Of a stretch of DNA of 64,000 bases, positions 26,098 through 35,020 are shown one piece after another (the stretch's first letter is position 1; each line of letters begins with the position of its first letter). The notes below the pieces were generated by a model. That model was given only the letters and a program-made list of their open reading frames with translations. It ran no database searches and was not told the DNA's origin. The translations under genes and the position numbers were made by a program. Origin of the DNA: Pedobacter riviphilus (GTDB lineage Bacteria > Bacteroidota > Bacteroidia > Sphingobacteriales > Sphingobacteriaceae); assembly GCF_014692875.1 (NCBI RefSeq), contig NZ_CP061171.1, positions 3,348,001 through 3,412,000 of the forward strand, read 5' to 3'.

Positions 26098-27291
26098 CTA
26101 AACACTATATTCCGTCTTCCAAACCTGTTTATTCCCGCTATAAATGGCTTCGTTACACATGGCTACACATATGGCCGCCTGGGTTCCGGTATTGATATTC
26201 GATGCGGGTTCTTTCTTGGTTGTTATCGATTTATAAAACTCATCTAAGGCATAATTTGTACCATCTATAGTGGGTTTATCTAAAATCGGGATGCCCCCAT
26301 CTTTATTTACCACAATTTTTGTAGCTCCAGTTACCCCATCAACAATACCTAATTCTTTTTTAGCACTTTCTTCGGGATAAAATAACCCGGTATTGGTAAG
26401 CAAAGAGACCGAACCTTTTGTACCTTTTATTTTAAACAGATATCCATCATGCGCATTGCCACAAGTAGCCCCAAAGTTGCCAATCATTCCTTTTTCGTTA
26501 TAACGCAAAATGGCCTGAATATTATCATAAGTTTCGCGTCCGTCTTTAAACACATCTATCCCACCCGATCCCATAATTTCATCAGGTTGCGTTTCGAAGG
26601 CCCAATTGATAAAGTCAATCTGGTGCGATAAAAGTTCGGCAGCTAATCCGCCAGAATATTCCTTATACATGCGCCAGTTGATTTTACGCTCTAAAGCCGG
26701 ATCTGGCACCGCCCTGCGCCAATTACCATTACGGTCCCAACGGCAATCGATCTGGCTAACCTTACCCAAATAACCACTTTGTACCATGTCTTTCACCTTA
26801 AAATATAGGGGCGAATAACGGTATTGATATCCCACCTGAAAAACCTGATTAGGATATTGTTTTACCAGTTTTTTAAGTTCGAGCGCCTGGTCAATATTAT
26901 AAGTCATGGTTTTTTCTACGTACACATGTTTACCAGCCAGTACCGCATCTTTTGCAATTCTGAAATGCTCGCTTAATGGTGTGGCAATAAAAACCGCATG
27001 AATGGTTTTATCGTCCAAAACTTTGTGGTAATCTTTTATGGCCTTTGCATCAGCAGGAACATACTTTTCGGTTTCCTTAAGCCTAAAATCGAGTAAATCG
27101 CAATAAGCTTTAATTTTATACTTTGCTGGCATTGATTTAATTACCGACAAAACGCCTTTGCCACGATCGCCACAACCAATCATGGCCACATTAATAATTT
27201 CATCAGCCACTAAATTAGCAAAGCCCTGGTTACCCAAAAGTAAACCAGAGCCTAACAAAGTGGTATGTTTTACAAAAGATCGACGATGCAT
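26098..27291 (-). CDS. Gfo/Idh/MocA-family oxidoreductase, Tat-exported
   Basis: The 397-residue protein begins with a twin-arginine signal (MHRRSFVKHTTLLGSG). The NAD-binding Rossmann part has NVAMIGCGDRGKG. The family Glu-Lys motif is VYVEKTMTY and the C-terminal domain has LAAELLSHQIDFINWAF. Such enzymes oxidise or reduce sugars at a keto or hydroxyl position. It lies 314 bp downstream of a DUF1080/oxidoreductase pair on the same strand, pointing to keto-glycoside breakdown. Confidence 0.88.
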   Translation of the reverse strand: MHRRSFVKHTTLLGSGLLLGNQGFANLVADEIINVAMIGCGDRGKGVLSVIKSMPAKYKIKAYCDLLDFRLKETEKYVPADAKAIKDYHKVLDDKTIHAVFIATPLSEHFRIAKDAVLAGKHVYVEKTMTYNIDQALELKKLVKQYPNQVFQVGYQYRYSPLYFKVKDMVQSGYLGKVSQIDCRWDRNGNWRRAVPDPALERKINWRMYKEYSGGLAAELLSHQIDFINWAFETQPDEIMGSGGIDVFKDGRETYDNIQAILRYNEKGMIGNFGATCGNAHDGYLFKIKGTKGSVSLLTNTGLFYPEESAKKELGIVDGVTGATKIVVNKDGGIPILDKPTIDGTNYALDEFYKSITTKKEPASNINTGTQAAICVAMCNEAIYSGNKQVWKTEYSV

Positions 27292-27605
27292 GGTATAATG
27301 ATTAAAATATTAGTTATTGAAGCGCGCAACTCCTGCTATTATTAAGGGCTAGTCCCGCCAATGCTGCAATCTTTTTGTTGCCGCATCTGCAATAATAACG
27401 AAAATGCAACAAAAAGTATTTTCGCGTATGTCGGGGCTATTTAATTACTTTCAGTGCTTATGGGTTTGTTTCACAGCATAAACGCTAATGATAAACCCGA
27501 TTGAGCTAAATAGCCCACAGCGTAGCGAGGACTATAAGCGAAAGCGGGACTGAAGGCTGCCATATTAAACTCACGTGCGTTTTCAAACCAATAAAAAACT
27601 TACAC
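27292..27605. repeat. Gene-free space with nested inverted repeats
   Basis: AGTCCCGC at 27351 pairs with GCGGGACT at 27544, and GGGCTATTTA near 27434 pairs with TAAATAGCCC at 27507. The arrangement and the CCCGC/GCGGG ends recall the dispersed repeat family elsewhere in the window. No gene seen. Confidence 0.5.
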
Positions 27606-28970
27606 TTATAAATTTTTGATTTTAATGGTCCTAAAATCCACCTTATTTCCATGGTCCTGCAATAGGATATGTCCTTTTGGTGCTTCACCAAAGTTTTTCC
27701 AATCTTTATACTTGCTGATGGCAACCAATTTTTTAAACTCTTCAGAGCCACGTGTATATTCTAACACTTTAACCCCATTTAAATAGTGTTCCACTTTGTT
27801 ATTTGGGTACACCACCACACGGCCATTGTTCCAACTGCCGATTGGGCGCAGGTAACGGGCTTCTTTTTTCGAAGTTATTAAATCATATAAAGATGCTAAA
27901 GTACGGTTTCCATCTCTGCCTAATTTTGCATCCGGATGTAATACGTCATCTAAAACCTGATACTCAAGTCCGATGGCAGAACCCGTATTTTTTTCGCTTA
28001 AGGTAACAAAATATTTTACACCGCTATTGGCTCCAGGTGTTAGCTTAAATTCGAACGATAAATCAAAAGCAGCATATTCATCTTTGGTCACAATATCGCC
28101 GCCATTGGTCGATTCAGCACCTCCAGATGGTTCAACGCTGATTACGCCATCGGCAATTTTCCACCCTTTGGCAGGGAAAGTAGTTTTATAAGCACCAACC
28201 CAACCTGCATTGCTTTTGCCATCGAACAATAGCTTATAACCTTCCGATTTTTCGTAGGCAGATAAAGTATTCGGAGTTAAATTAACCGTATAAATTCCTT
28301 TTGGAAAAGCCTTGGCTTTTAACCCTTCTGTTTGGATGTTAATATTTTTGAAATAAACCCTCTTACCATCGTTCTCGAGGTTATTGCCAATACCGTGAAC
28401 CTGTAAGCCAATAAACCCAGATTTATCTAAGGTATCGATTACGTAGGCAACAGGTGTTCCATTTACCCAGGTTTTGGTTTCGTTACCAATACATTCAATT
28501 TTGTAGTGATTAAACTCATTCTTTTTATACAACGGTTTTGCAGATGGATTAAGCTCTAAAGGATAAAGCCACAATCTTCTGGCTTCGTCGTAAATGCCAC
28601 CAGTCCAAGCCCGCGGTGTAGGGTCTATTTCCATCTGCCTGCCAAAAACCAATCCTTTGCCATTGTTTCCTTCTGGTTTAATATGACTACGTGTTTGCAC
28701 CCCCGAGTTGGTGGTTTCGCCTTCTAGTTTCACATCAAGTTCTAAAATGAAATCGCCATATTCTTTTTCGGTAATTAAGAATGAATTTGGTGTGCCTTTG
28801 GTCATTGTTCCCACAATCATTCCATCTTCAACCTTGTAAGGAGCAGCACCTGCAACGGCTTTCCAACCGGTAAGTGTTTTACCGTCAAATAATGGTTTTG
28901 TTTTTTGAGCAGCAGCTGATAAGCTGATTAGCGAAAGCGCTAGAATACTATATTTTTTGAAATTTAACAT
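27606..28970 (-). CDS. Double DUF1080 (3-keto-disaccharide hydrolase-like) protein
   Basis: Starting at MLNFKKYSILALSLISLSAAAQ (28970) gives a signal peptide; the longer frame to 29042 would run into the oxidoreductase gene. Two LamG-like DUF1080 domains follow: PLFDGKTLTGWKAV (about residues 26-220) and LLFDGKSNAGWVG (about 240-454). DUF1080 proteins hydrolyse 3-keto-glycosides, the products of paired Gfo/Idh/MocA enzymes, and one of those ends 49 bp upstream. Expected to act in the periplasm. Confidence 0.87.
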   Translation of the reverse strand: MLNFKKYSILALSLISLSAAAQKTKPLFDGKTLTGWKAVAGAAPYKVEDGMIVGTMTKGTPNSFLITEKEYGDFILELDVKLEGETTNSGVQTRSHIKPEGNNGKGLVFGRQMEIDPTPRAWTGGIYDEARRLWLYPLELNPSAKPLYKKNEFNHYKIECIGNETKTWVNGTPVAYVIDTLDKSGFIGLQVHGIGNNLENDGKRVYFKNINIQTEGLKAKAFPKGIYTVNLTPNTLSAYEKSEGYKLLFDGKSNAGWVGAYKTTFPAKGWKIADGVISVEPSGGAESTNGGDIVTKDEYAAFDLSFEFKLTPGANSGVKYFVTLSEKNTGSAIGLEYQVLDDVLHPDAKLGRDGNRTLASLYDLITSKKEARYLRPIGSWNNGRVVVYPNNKVEHYLNGVKVLEYTRGSEEFKKLVAISKYKDWKNFGEAPKGHILLQDHGNKVDFRTIKIKNL

Positions 28971-29019
28971 GATTTTTTTTCTTGCCGTCATTCTTCCTTG
29001 CAATGACGATATTTCTGTT

Positions 29020-30375
29020 TTAATATTTAAATACTTTTCCATTTGCCATTACTTCCTGTTTACCTTCATCAAAAACTGCTTTCGCACCCGTGTGTACTGC
29101 AGCATTGGTCATGATATTGGCAATAGAGTGCGAATAACCCGCTTCAACAGGAGCATTTGGTGTTTTACGGCTACGCACACATTCCATCCAGTTGCGCATA
29201 TGGCCAGAAGTTAAGGCATCCCCGCCCATATTGGCTCCTGTAGCCGCTTTAATTTCGGTTTTACTTAAATCAAACTCCGGCAAAAGATTGGCTTTTAAGC
29301 CCATCGCTGCGGCCTCTTTTTCCTTTAAGCCACCTTTTGGCGATACTTTATTGGTAATTAAATTCAGCTCGCCACCGTTCGAATAATAAACCTCGCCTAC
29401 ATCACCCACACTATTCTGCATTCTTGAAGTAAAAGTAACCTGAAAGCCATCGGTAGTATCTGGTTGGCCATAATCGAATACGGCTACCATCGAATCCCAG
29501 TTTCTACGGCCATCTTTCCAGGTGTAAATACCTCCGTTTGCCACTACACTTCGCGGATGTTTTAAATTGGTAAACCAATGCACCGTATCAATCTGGTGCG
29601 ACATCCACTGCCCTGGCATTCCCGACGAATAAGGCCAGAACAACCTGTATTCCAAATATTTTCTCGGATCGAAGGCTTCAACCGGGCGATTCAATAAGAA
29701 ACGTTTCCAATCAATATCTTCTTCTTTTAATTTAGCCACTAAATCTGGTCTGCGCCACCGGCCTGGCTGGTTTACATTCCATACCAGATCTACAGCAGTG
29801 ATCGGTCCGAATTTTCCGTCCTGTATAAATTTTGCTGCATTGATATAATTCTCACCACTTCTTCTTTGCGAACCAATCTGTACAATCTGTTTGCTTGCTT
29901 TAACGGCTTTAAAAGCTGCTTTGGCATCGTCCATAGTTTCGGCAAAAGGCTTTTCTACATAGGCATCGCAACTGGCTTTTACGGCCTCTATGGTGTGAAG
30001 TGCATGCTGAAAATCGGCGGTGCTGATAATTACGGCATCAAGATCTTTAGTTGCATAAAGCTCATCATTGTTGCGACAGGCTTTAATATCATGACCAAAT
30101 TTTTCTTTTAAATGGGCAATTCCTAAATCTCTGCGGTAATTCCATAAATCAGAAAGGCCAACAATATCGAAATTCAGCTCCTTGTTGTGGTTCAAAAAAC
30201 AAGGCAAAAGCGTATCTTTAAAACGATCAGAAAACCCAACAACACCAACGCGTACCCTATCATTAGCACCGATGATGCGTCCATAACTTTTGGCGCTCAT
30301 GCCCATGGTACCTGCATAGGTTGCTGCAGCAAATATTGCCGATTGCTTAATAAATTTTCTTCTGGAATTTTCCAT
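29020..30375 (-). CDS. Gfo/Idh/MocA-family oxidoreductase, Tat-exported
   Basis: The 451-residue protein has a twin-arginine signal (NSRRKFIKQSAIFAAATYAG), a Rossmann start RVRVGVVGFSDR, the motif DAYVEKPFAET, and a substrate domain with SGMPGQWMSHQIDTVHWF. With the DUF1080 protein 49 bp downstream it forms a probable two-step unit: oxidation of a glycoside at C3, then hydrolysis. Transcription probably starts in the AT-rich space to 30.6 kb. Confidence 0.88.
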   Translation of the reverse strand: MENSRRKFIKQSAIFAAATYAGTMGMSAKSYGRIIGANDRVRVGVVGFSDRFKDTLLPCFLNHNKELNFDIVGLSDLWNYRRDLGIAHLKEKFGHDIKACRNNDELYATKDLDAVIISTADFQHALHTIEAVKASCDAYVEKPFAETMDDAKAAFKAVKASKQIVQIGSQRRSGENYINAAKFIQDGKFGPITAVDLVWNVNQPGRWRRPDLVAKLKEEDIDWKRFLLNRPVEAFDPRKYLEYRLFWPYSSGMPGQWMSHQIDTVHWFTNLKHPRSVVANGGIYTWKDGRRNWDSMVAVFDYGQPDTTDGFQVTFTSRMQNSVGDVGEVYYSNGGELNLITNKVSPKGGLKEKEAAAMGLKANLLPEFDLSKTEIKAATGANMGGDALTSGHMRNWMECVRSRKTPNAPVEAGYSHSIANIMTNAAVHTGAKAVFDEGKQEVMANGKVFKY

Positions 30376-30717
30376 TTGGGATATTAGGTTAGATTATCGG
30401 TTAACAAGTTCGCTATTAAACAAACCATTTTAATAAAACCTAAATTATGGTTAATAAAAACAAACCTTAAATATTCGCAAGTAATATTTTTGAAACTTTA
30501 TAATAAAACAATGGCTTATAATCATATTAACCTTAAATAAACAGCCAAGAAGCCTGTATTTACGGCAATAGCATATTTTTATGGAGATCTAGGAAAACGT
30601 TTGAAATAATTTATTCTTAATGAGATAATTTTAATTAACTACTAAATAAAAAAGCCTTTCAGAAAATAATCTGAAAGGCTTTTTAGGGTGACGATCGCAG
30701 CGTCTGTAAAGTTATTA
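30376..30717. other. Promoter space and terminator region
   Basis: Very AT-rich and without a gene. It should hold the promoter of the Gfo/Idh/MocA-DUF1080 unit. AAACGTTT at 30595-30602 (context AAAACGTTTG) is a weaker relative of the LacI-type operator cores at 19059 and 23462. The valS terminator occupies 30648-30684. Confidence 0.45.
30648..30684 (-). terminator. valS terminator
   Basis: A 14-bp stem (AAAAGCCTTTCAG / CTGAAAGGCTTTT) with an 8-nt loop, A/T-rich on both sides. It lies 34 bp after the valS stop. Confidence 0.85.
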
Positions 30718-33384
30718 TTATCCTAAAACCGCTAGGCTTTCTTCAATAATTTTGATTTTAGCTTCAGCATCGGCTTTTTTATTCCGTTCGTTTGCAATAA
30801 TTTCTGGTTTTGCATTCTGTACAAAGCGTTCGTTACTCAATTTAGCATCAACCGACTTTAAAAAGCCTTGTAAATATACTAAATCGGCATTTAAGCGTTC
30901 GCGTTCTGCCTCTATATCAATGTTTTCTGTTAGTGGAATAAAGAATTCATCTTTACCAGCCATAAAAGCAGTTGCACCAACAATTTTATCGTTTACAATT
31001 TCGGCCTCTGATACATTGGCTAATTTGAAAACAATGTTTAACCATTTTTCGTAATCGAGATCAGAGTTTATTTTGATACTTAAAGGTAACGCTTCTTTAG
31101 GAGAAATCTGCTTCTGGTTCCGTACGTTTCTAATTTCAGCTACCACGGTTTTAATTACCTCCGCATCTTTCAGTAGTTGCTCATCAAAAGCGCCACCTTT
31201 CGGAAATTCGGCTACAATACAACAATCCATTTCGCCACGGTCCGCAAACAAATCATCATGCCATAACTCTTCGGTAATGAAAGGCATATTCGGGTGCAAT
31301 AATTTGATGATATTTTCGAAAAAAGCAATCGTTGCTTTATAACTCTCTGCATCAATCGGTTGTTGGTAAGCCGGCTTAACCATCTCTAAATACCAGGCAC
31401 AGAAATCATCCCAAACCAATTTATAAGTGATCATTAATGCTTCTGATAGGCGATATTGCTTAAAGTTGGCTTCAATTTCTACCAAAGCTTCGTTAAAGCG
31501 GTTTTCGAACCACGATATGGCCTGGATATTCGGGTTTGCGAGGTTTTCGTCAACTTCCCATCCTTTTACCAAACGGAAAGCATTCCATATTTTGCTGGCG
31601 AAATTACGTCCCTGTTCACAGTAGCTTTCATCGAACATTAAATCGTTGCCCGCCGGTGACGACATTAACATCCCCACGCGTACCGCATCGGCACCATATT
31701 TTTCGATCAATCCAATCGGATCAGGTGAGTTACCCAACGATTTAGACATTTTACGGCCTAATTTATCACGCACAATACCTGTTAAGTATACATTCGTAAA
31801 TGGCTTTTTGCCCATAAACTCATGCCCGGCCATAATCATACGGGCCACCCAGAAGAATAAAATTTCAGGCGCGGTAACCAGATCATTGGTTGGGTAATAA
31901 TAATTGATGTCTTTATTTTCAGGATTTTTAAAGCCGTCGAAAACCGAAATTGGCCATAACCATGATGAAAACCAGGTATCCATCACATCATCATCTTGCC
32001 TTAAAAATGGCTCTAATTGATGTTTGAATCCAGCTTTTTCAGCTTCTGAACAGCTTTCATCCAAATGTTTTTTCTTCCAGAATTCTTCTAACGCTTCATC
32101 TTTGGTTTTGGCAACCACCCAATTTCCTTTATCATCATACCAGGCCGGGATTCTTTGCCCCCACCATAACTGACGACTAATGTTCCAATCGCGAACATTT
32201 TCCATCCAGTGGCGGTAGGTGTTTTCAAATTTATTTGGAATCAGGTTTACCTCTCCATTTAGCACATCATCCAAAGCAGGCTGCGCCATTTCTTTCATCT
32301 TTACAAACCACTGCATCGAAAGTTTTGGTTCGATAGCGGCATCGGTACGTTCAGAAAAACCAATCTGCGATTTATAATCTTCAACTTTATCTAAATGCCC
32401 GGCTTCTTCCAACATTTTGGCAATTTTTTTACGGGCAACAAACCTGTCTTCGCCTACTAAAATAACCGCTAATTCATTTAAAGTTCCATCATCGTTTAAG
32501 ATATCGGTAACTGGTAAATTGTGCTTAACACCAAGCTCATAATCATTCAGATCGTGCGCCGGCGTAACTTTTAAACAACCAGTACCAAACTCAATATCAA
32601 CATATTCATCTTCAATAACCGGAATTTCGTGATTAACCAAAGGCACAAAAACCTTTTTACCTTTTAAATGTGTAAAACGTTCGTCATTCGGATTGATACA
32701 GATTGCTGCATCAGCCATAATCGTTTCCGGACGCGTTGTAGCTATTGTTAAAAACTCGTCTTTTGTTCCCGAAATCAGGTATTTAATGTAATATAGTTTT
32801 TGGTTTACTTCCTTACGGATTACTTCTTCATCAGAAACGGCAGTTTTACCAGCCGGATCCCAGTTTACCATACGGATACCACGGTAAATCCACCCTTTTT
32901 TATATAAGTGGATAAACGAATCGATAACCGCTTCAGAAAGATCCTCCTCCATGGTGAAACGGGTACGGTCCCAATCGCAGCTTGCGCCTAATTTCTTTAA
33001 CTGGTCTAAAATAATACCGCCGTATTTCTCTTTCCACTCCCAGGCATATTTCAAAAATTCTTCTCGCGAAAGGTCTTTTTTATTGATACCCTGCTCTTTT
33101 AACATCGCTACAACTTTTGCTTCGGTAGCAATAGAGGCGTGGTCTGTTCCTGGCACCCAACATGCATTTTTACCTTGCATGCGGGCTTTACGGATCAATA
33201 CATCCTGAATGGTATTGTTGAGCATATGCCCCATGTGTAGTACACCTGTGACGTTTGGCGGCGGAATTACAATGGTGTAAGGTTCGCGTTCATCGGGTTC
33301 GGAATGGAAAAATTTCTTCGATAGCCAATAGCTATACCATTTATCTTCTGTTTCTGCAGGATTGTACTTGGTGGATATGCTCAT
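30718..33384 (-). CDS. valS: Valyl-tRNA synthetase
   Basis: This 888-residue class I synthetase has PPPNVTGVLHMGHMLN (HIGH signature 50-53) and KLGRKMSKSLGNSPDP (KMSKS, about 535). It also has an editing domain (TTRPETIMADAAI) and a C-terminal coiled-coil arm (ERERLNADLVYLQGFLKSVD). It charges tRNA-Val in the cytoplasm. Full length, single gene, with its own terminator. Confidence 0.97.
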   Translation of the reverse strand: MSISTKYNPAETEDKWYSYWLSKKFFHSEPDEREPYTIVIPPPNVTGVLHMGHMLNNTIQDVLIRKARMQGKNACWVPGTDHASIATEAKVVAMLKEQGINKKDLSREEFLKYAWEWKEKYGGIILDQLKKLGASCDWDRTRFTMEEDLSEAVIDSFIHLYKKGWIYRGIRMVNWDPAGKTAVSDEEVIRKEVNQKLYYIKYLISGTKDEFLTIATTRPETIMADAAICINPNDERFTHLKGKKVFVPLVNHEIPVIEDEYVDIEFGTGCLKVTPAHDLNDYELGVKHNLPVTDILNDDGTLNELAVILVGEDRFVARKKIAKMLEEAGHLDKVEDYKSQIGFSERTDAAIEPKLSMQWFVKMKEMAQPALDDVLNGEVNLIPNKFENTYRHWMENVRDWNISRQLWWGQRIPAWYDDKGNWVVAKTKDEALEEFWKKKHLDESCSEAEKAGFKHQLEPFLRQDDDVMDTWFSSWLWPISVFDGFKNPENKDINYYYPTNDLVTAPEILFFWVARMIMAGHEFMGKKPFTNVYLTGIVRDKLGRKMSKSLGNSPDPIGLIEKYGADAVRVGMLMSSPAGNDLMFDESYCEQGRNFASKIWNAFRLVKGWEVDENLANPNIQAISWFENRFNEALVEIEANFKQYRLSEALMITYKLVWDDFCAWYLEMVKPAYQQPIDAESYKATIAFFENIIKLLHPNMPFITEELWHDDLFADRGEMDCCIVAEFPKGGAFDEQLLKDAEVIKTVVAEIRNVRNQKQISPKEALPLSIKINSDLDYEKWLNIVFKLANVSEAEIVNDKIVGATAFMAGKDEFFIPLTENIDIEAERERLNADLVYLQGFLKSVDAKLSNERFVQNAKPEIIANERNKKADAEAKIKIIEESLAVLG

Positions 33385-33707
33385 GAATGATATTAAAAGT
33401 CCAAAAATAGCTAATTAAGCTGAAAGACCAAAGCAGAGTAAGCCGAAAGACTCAAGCAAAATCAAGGCGTTTTAATATTCTCTATTCCTATGTTGTGTTT
33501 ATTTTTTGGAGAGCAGGTGCAGCATTCATTTTAAAGTGAGTCCTGCTTTTCGTTTTACTTCTCCCGATGAAGAATCGGGCCTGCGCTCACTACAATCAGT
33601 ATCTAGGTAATAAAGGTTTAGAAACATTGGCTATGCAACCTTAAATCGTGCGCTATAAATATGATTTAATAGATAATTGTATTTTAGCAAAAAACACTCA
33701 AACTACA
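33385..33707. other. Gene-free space with partial dispersed repeat
   Basis: TTTTTTGGAGAGCAG near 33502 resembles the left end of the 250-bp dispersed repeat, followed by CCCGATGAAGAATCGGG. The right end is not found, so this is at most a decayed copy. No gene seen. Confidence 0.4.
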
Positions 33708-34130
33708 ATGAACGCTAAAAATTTAAAAATTGGTTATGCCATACTAAGAATATCAATCGCTATCATTTTATTATCGCACAGCATACTAGGCATGTTTGAT
33801 GGCGGAATTAACGATTTCGGCAATTTTTACCTGAATAAAAATGGATTTGCACCCTTTGGAGTAGCAATAGCCTGGATAATTAAACTTTCACACATTGTTT
33901 GTGCAGTGCTTTTAATTATGAACAAATATATCCGGCTGGCCTATTTTGCAACAATTTTTGTATTGATTATGGGAATAATCATGGTCCACTTTAAAGAGGG
34001 CTGGTTTGTTGTGGGAGGCGGAAGAAACGGCATGGAGTATAACTTCGTACTTATATGCGTACTAACCGCAATTATGTTTTTGAATGCTGCCTTAAATGAT
34101 ACTGCTCAAAAATCAAAAACGGAAAAATGA
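33708..34130 (+). CDS. DoxX-like membrane protein
   Basis: Starting at MNAKNLKIGYAILR (33708) gives 140 residues with four membrane helices. A longer GTG-started frame would add 20 non-conserved residues. LRISIAIILLSHSILGMFDGG and the late GGGRNGMEYNFVLICVL are typical of DoxX. Its stop lies 1 bp from the convergent Uma2 gene. Confidence 0.8.
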   Translation: MNAKNLKIGYAILRISIAIILLSHSILGMFDGGINDFGNFYLNKNGFAPFGVAIAWIIKLSHIVCAVLLIMNKYIRLAYFATIFVLIMGIIMVHFKEGWFVVGGGRNGMEYNFVLICVLTAIMFLNAALNDTAQKSKTEK

Positions 34131-34131
34131 G

Positions 34132-34767
34132 TTAATCGATATCGTCAAAAACATCATCTAATTCCAATTCAAAACCTGGTAATACCGATGAAGTGATTTT
34201 TTCGCTATGGGTAAATATTTTAGAGGGCTGAAATTTGCCCGAATCATTAAGGGTGTAAATGAGGATGCTTTGATCGCTTTGGCTAACCACCCAATATTCT
34301 TTAACACCGAATTCTTCATAAACGCGATATTTATTAAGCAATTCCATTTTGGTATTGCCGGGAGATAAAATTTCAATAACAAGATCGGGCGCACCGATAC
34401 AGCCGCGGGCATCTAATTTACTTTTATCACAGACAACACAAATATCGGGTTGTAATACCGTATATACATCTTTATCAGCTTTACTTCCTTTTGGAAAACG
34501 GACATCGAACGGGGCAGAGTAAACTTTGCAGGGTTTATCTTTTAGAAAAATGCCTAAATTTAAGAAGATACTGCCAGCGACTTCCTGATGCACCCTTGAA
34601 GGCGCAGGACTCATTTTAAAGATTTTACCTTTAATCAGTTCTACTCTTTCAGGAAAAAGCCAGTTTAAATAATTAGAGTAGCTATAAGTTAATGATGCAT
34701 CAAGTTCATTGAATTGCCTTACGGGCTCATCATCATTTAAAACTGGATATTGAACAGGTTTAGACAT
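34132..34767 (-). CDS. Uma2-family (DUF820) putative nuclease
   Basis: The 211-residue protein has the PD-(D/E)xK pattern of the family: VLQPDICVVCDKSK, then GAPDLVIEILSPGNTKME and LLNKYRVYEEFGVKEYWVV. The biological role of Uma2 proteins is unknown, and the family is expanded in cyanobacteria and Bacteroidota. It is a single gene. The 250 bp upstream repeats TTAATGGTAAACG twice without other features. Confidence 0.88.
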   Translation of the reverse strand: MSKPVQYPVLNDDEPVRQFNELDASLTYSYSNYLNWLFPERVELIKGKIFKMSPAPSRVHQEVAGSIFLNLGIFLKDKPCKVYSAPFDVRFPKGSKADKDVYTVLQPDICVVCDKSKLDARGCIGAPDLVIEILSPGNTKMELLNKYRVYEEFGVKEYWVVSQSDQSILIYTLNDSGKFQPSKIFTHSEKITSSVLPGFELELDDVFDDID

Positions 34768-35020
34768 AAACGAATATACTAATTTTTATAGTAATCCACC
34801 TTTCTGTTTTTCAACATATATTACTTACCATTAACAAGTTAATAAAGACAAAGGCTGTTTTACCCTAATCTTCTTAATACCCTTAACTTCTTAATGGTAA
34901 ACGGATCCCATTGTTTTTCATCATGAAGAAGTTAAGAAAGGTTAAGGCTTTATGTAATTTTCTTAATTATCTAAATGCGTTAATGGTAAACGATTATAGA
35001 CTCCACATACAAATTGCGTG

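Noticed and set aside
29002..29042. Extended start for the DUF1080 protein overlapping the oxidoreductase gene
   Set aside because: The extension lacks a signal peptide character, while the start at 28970 gives a typical one.
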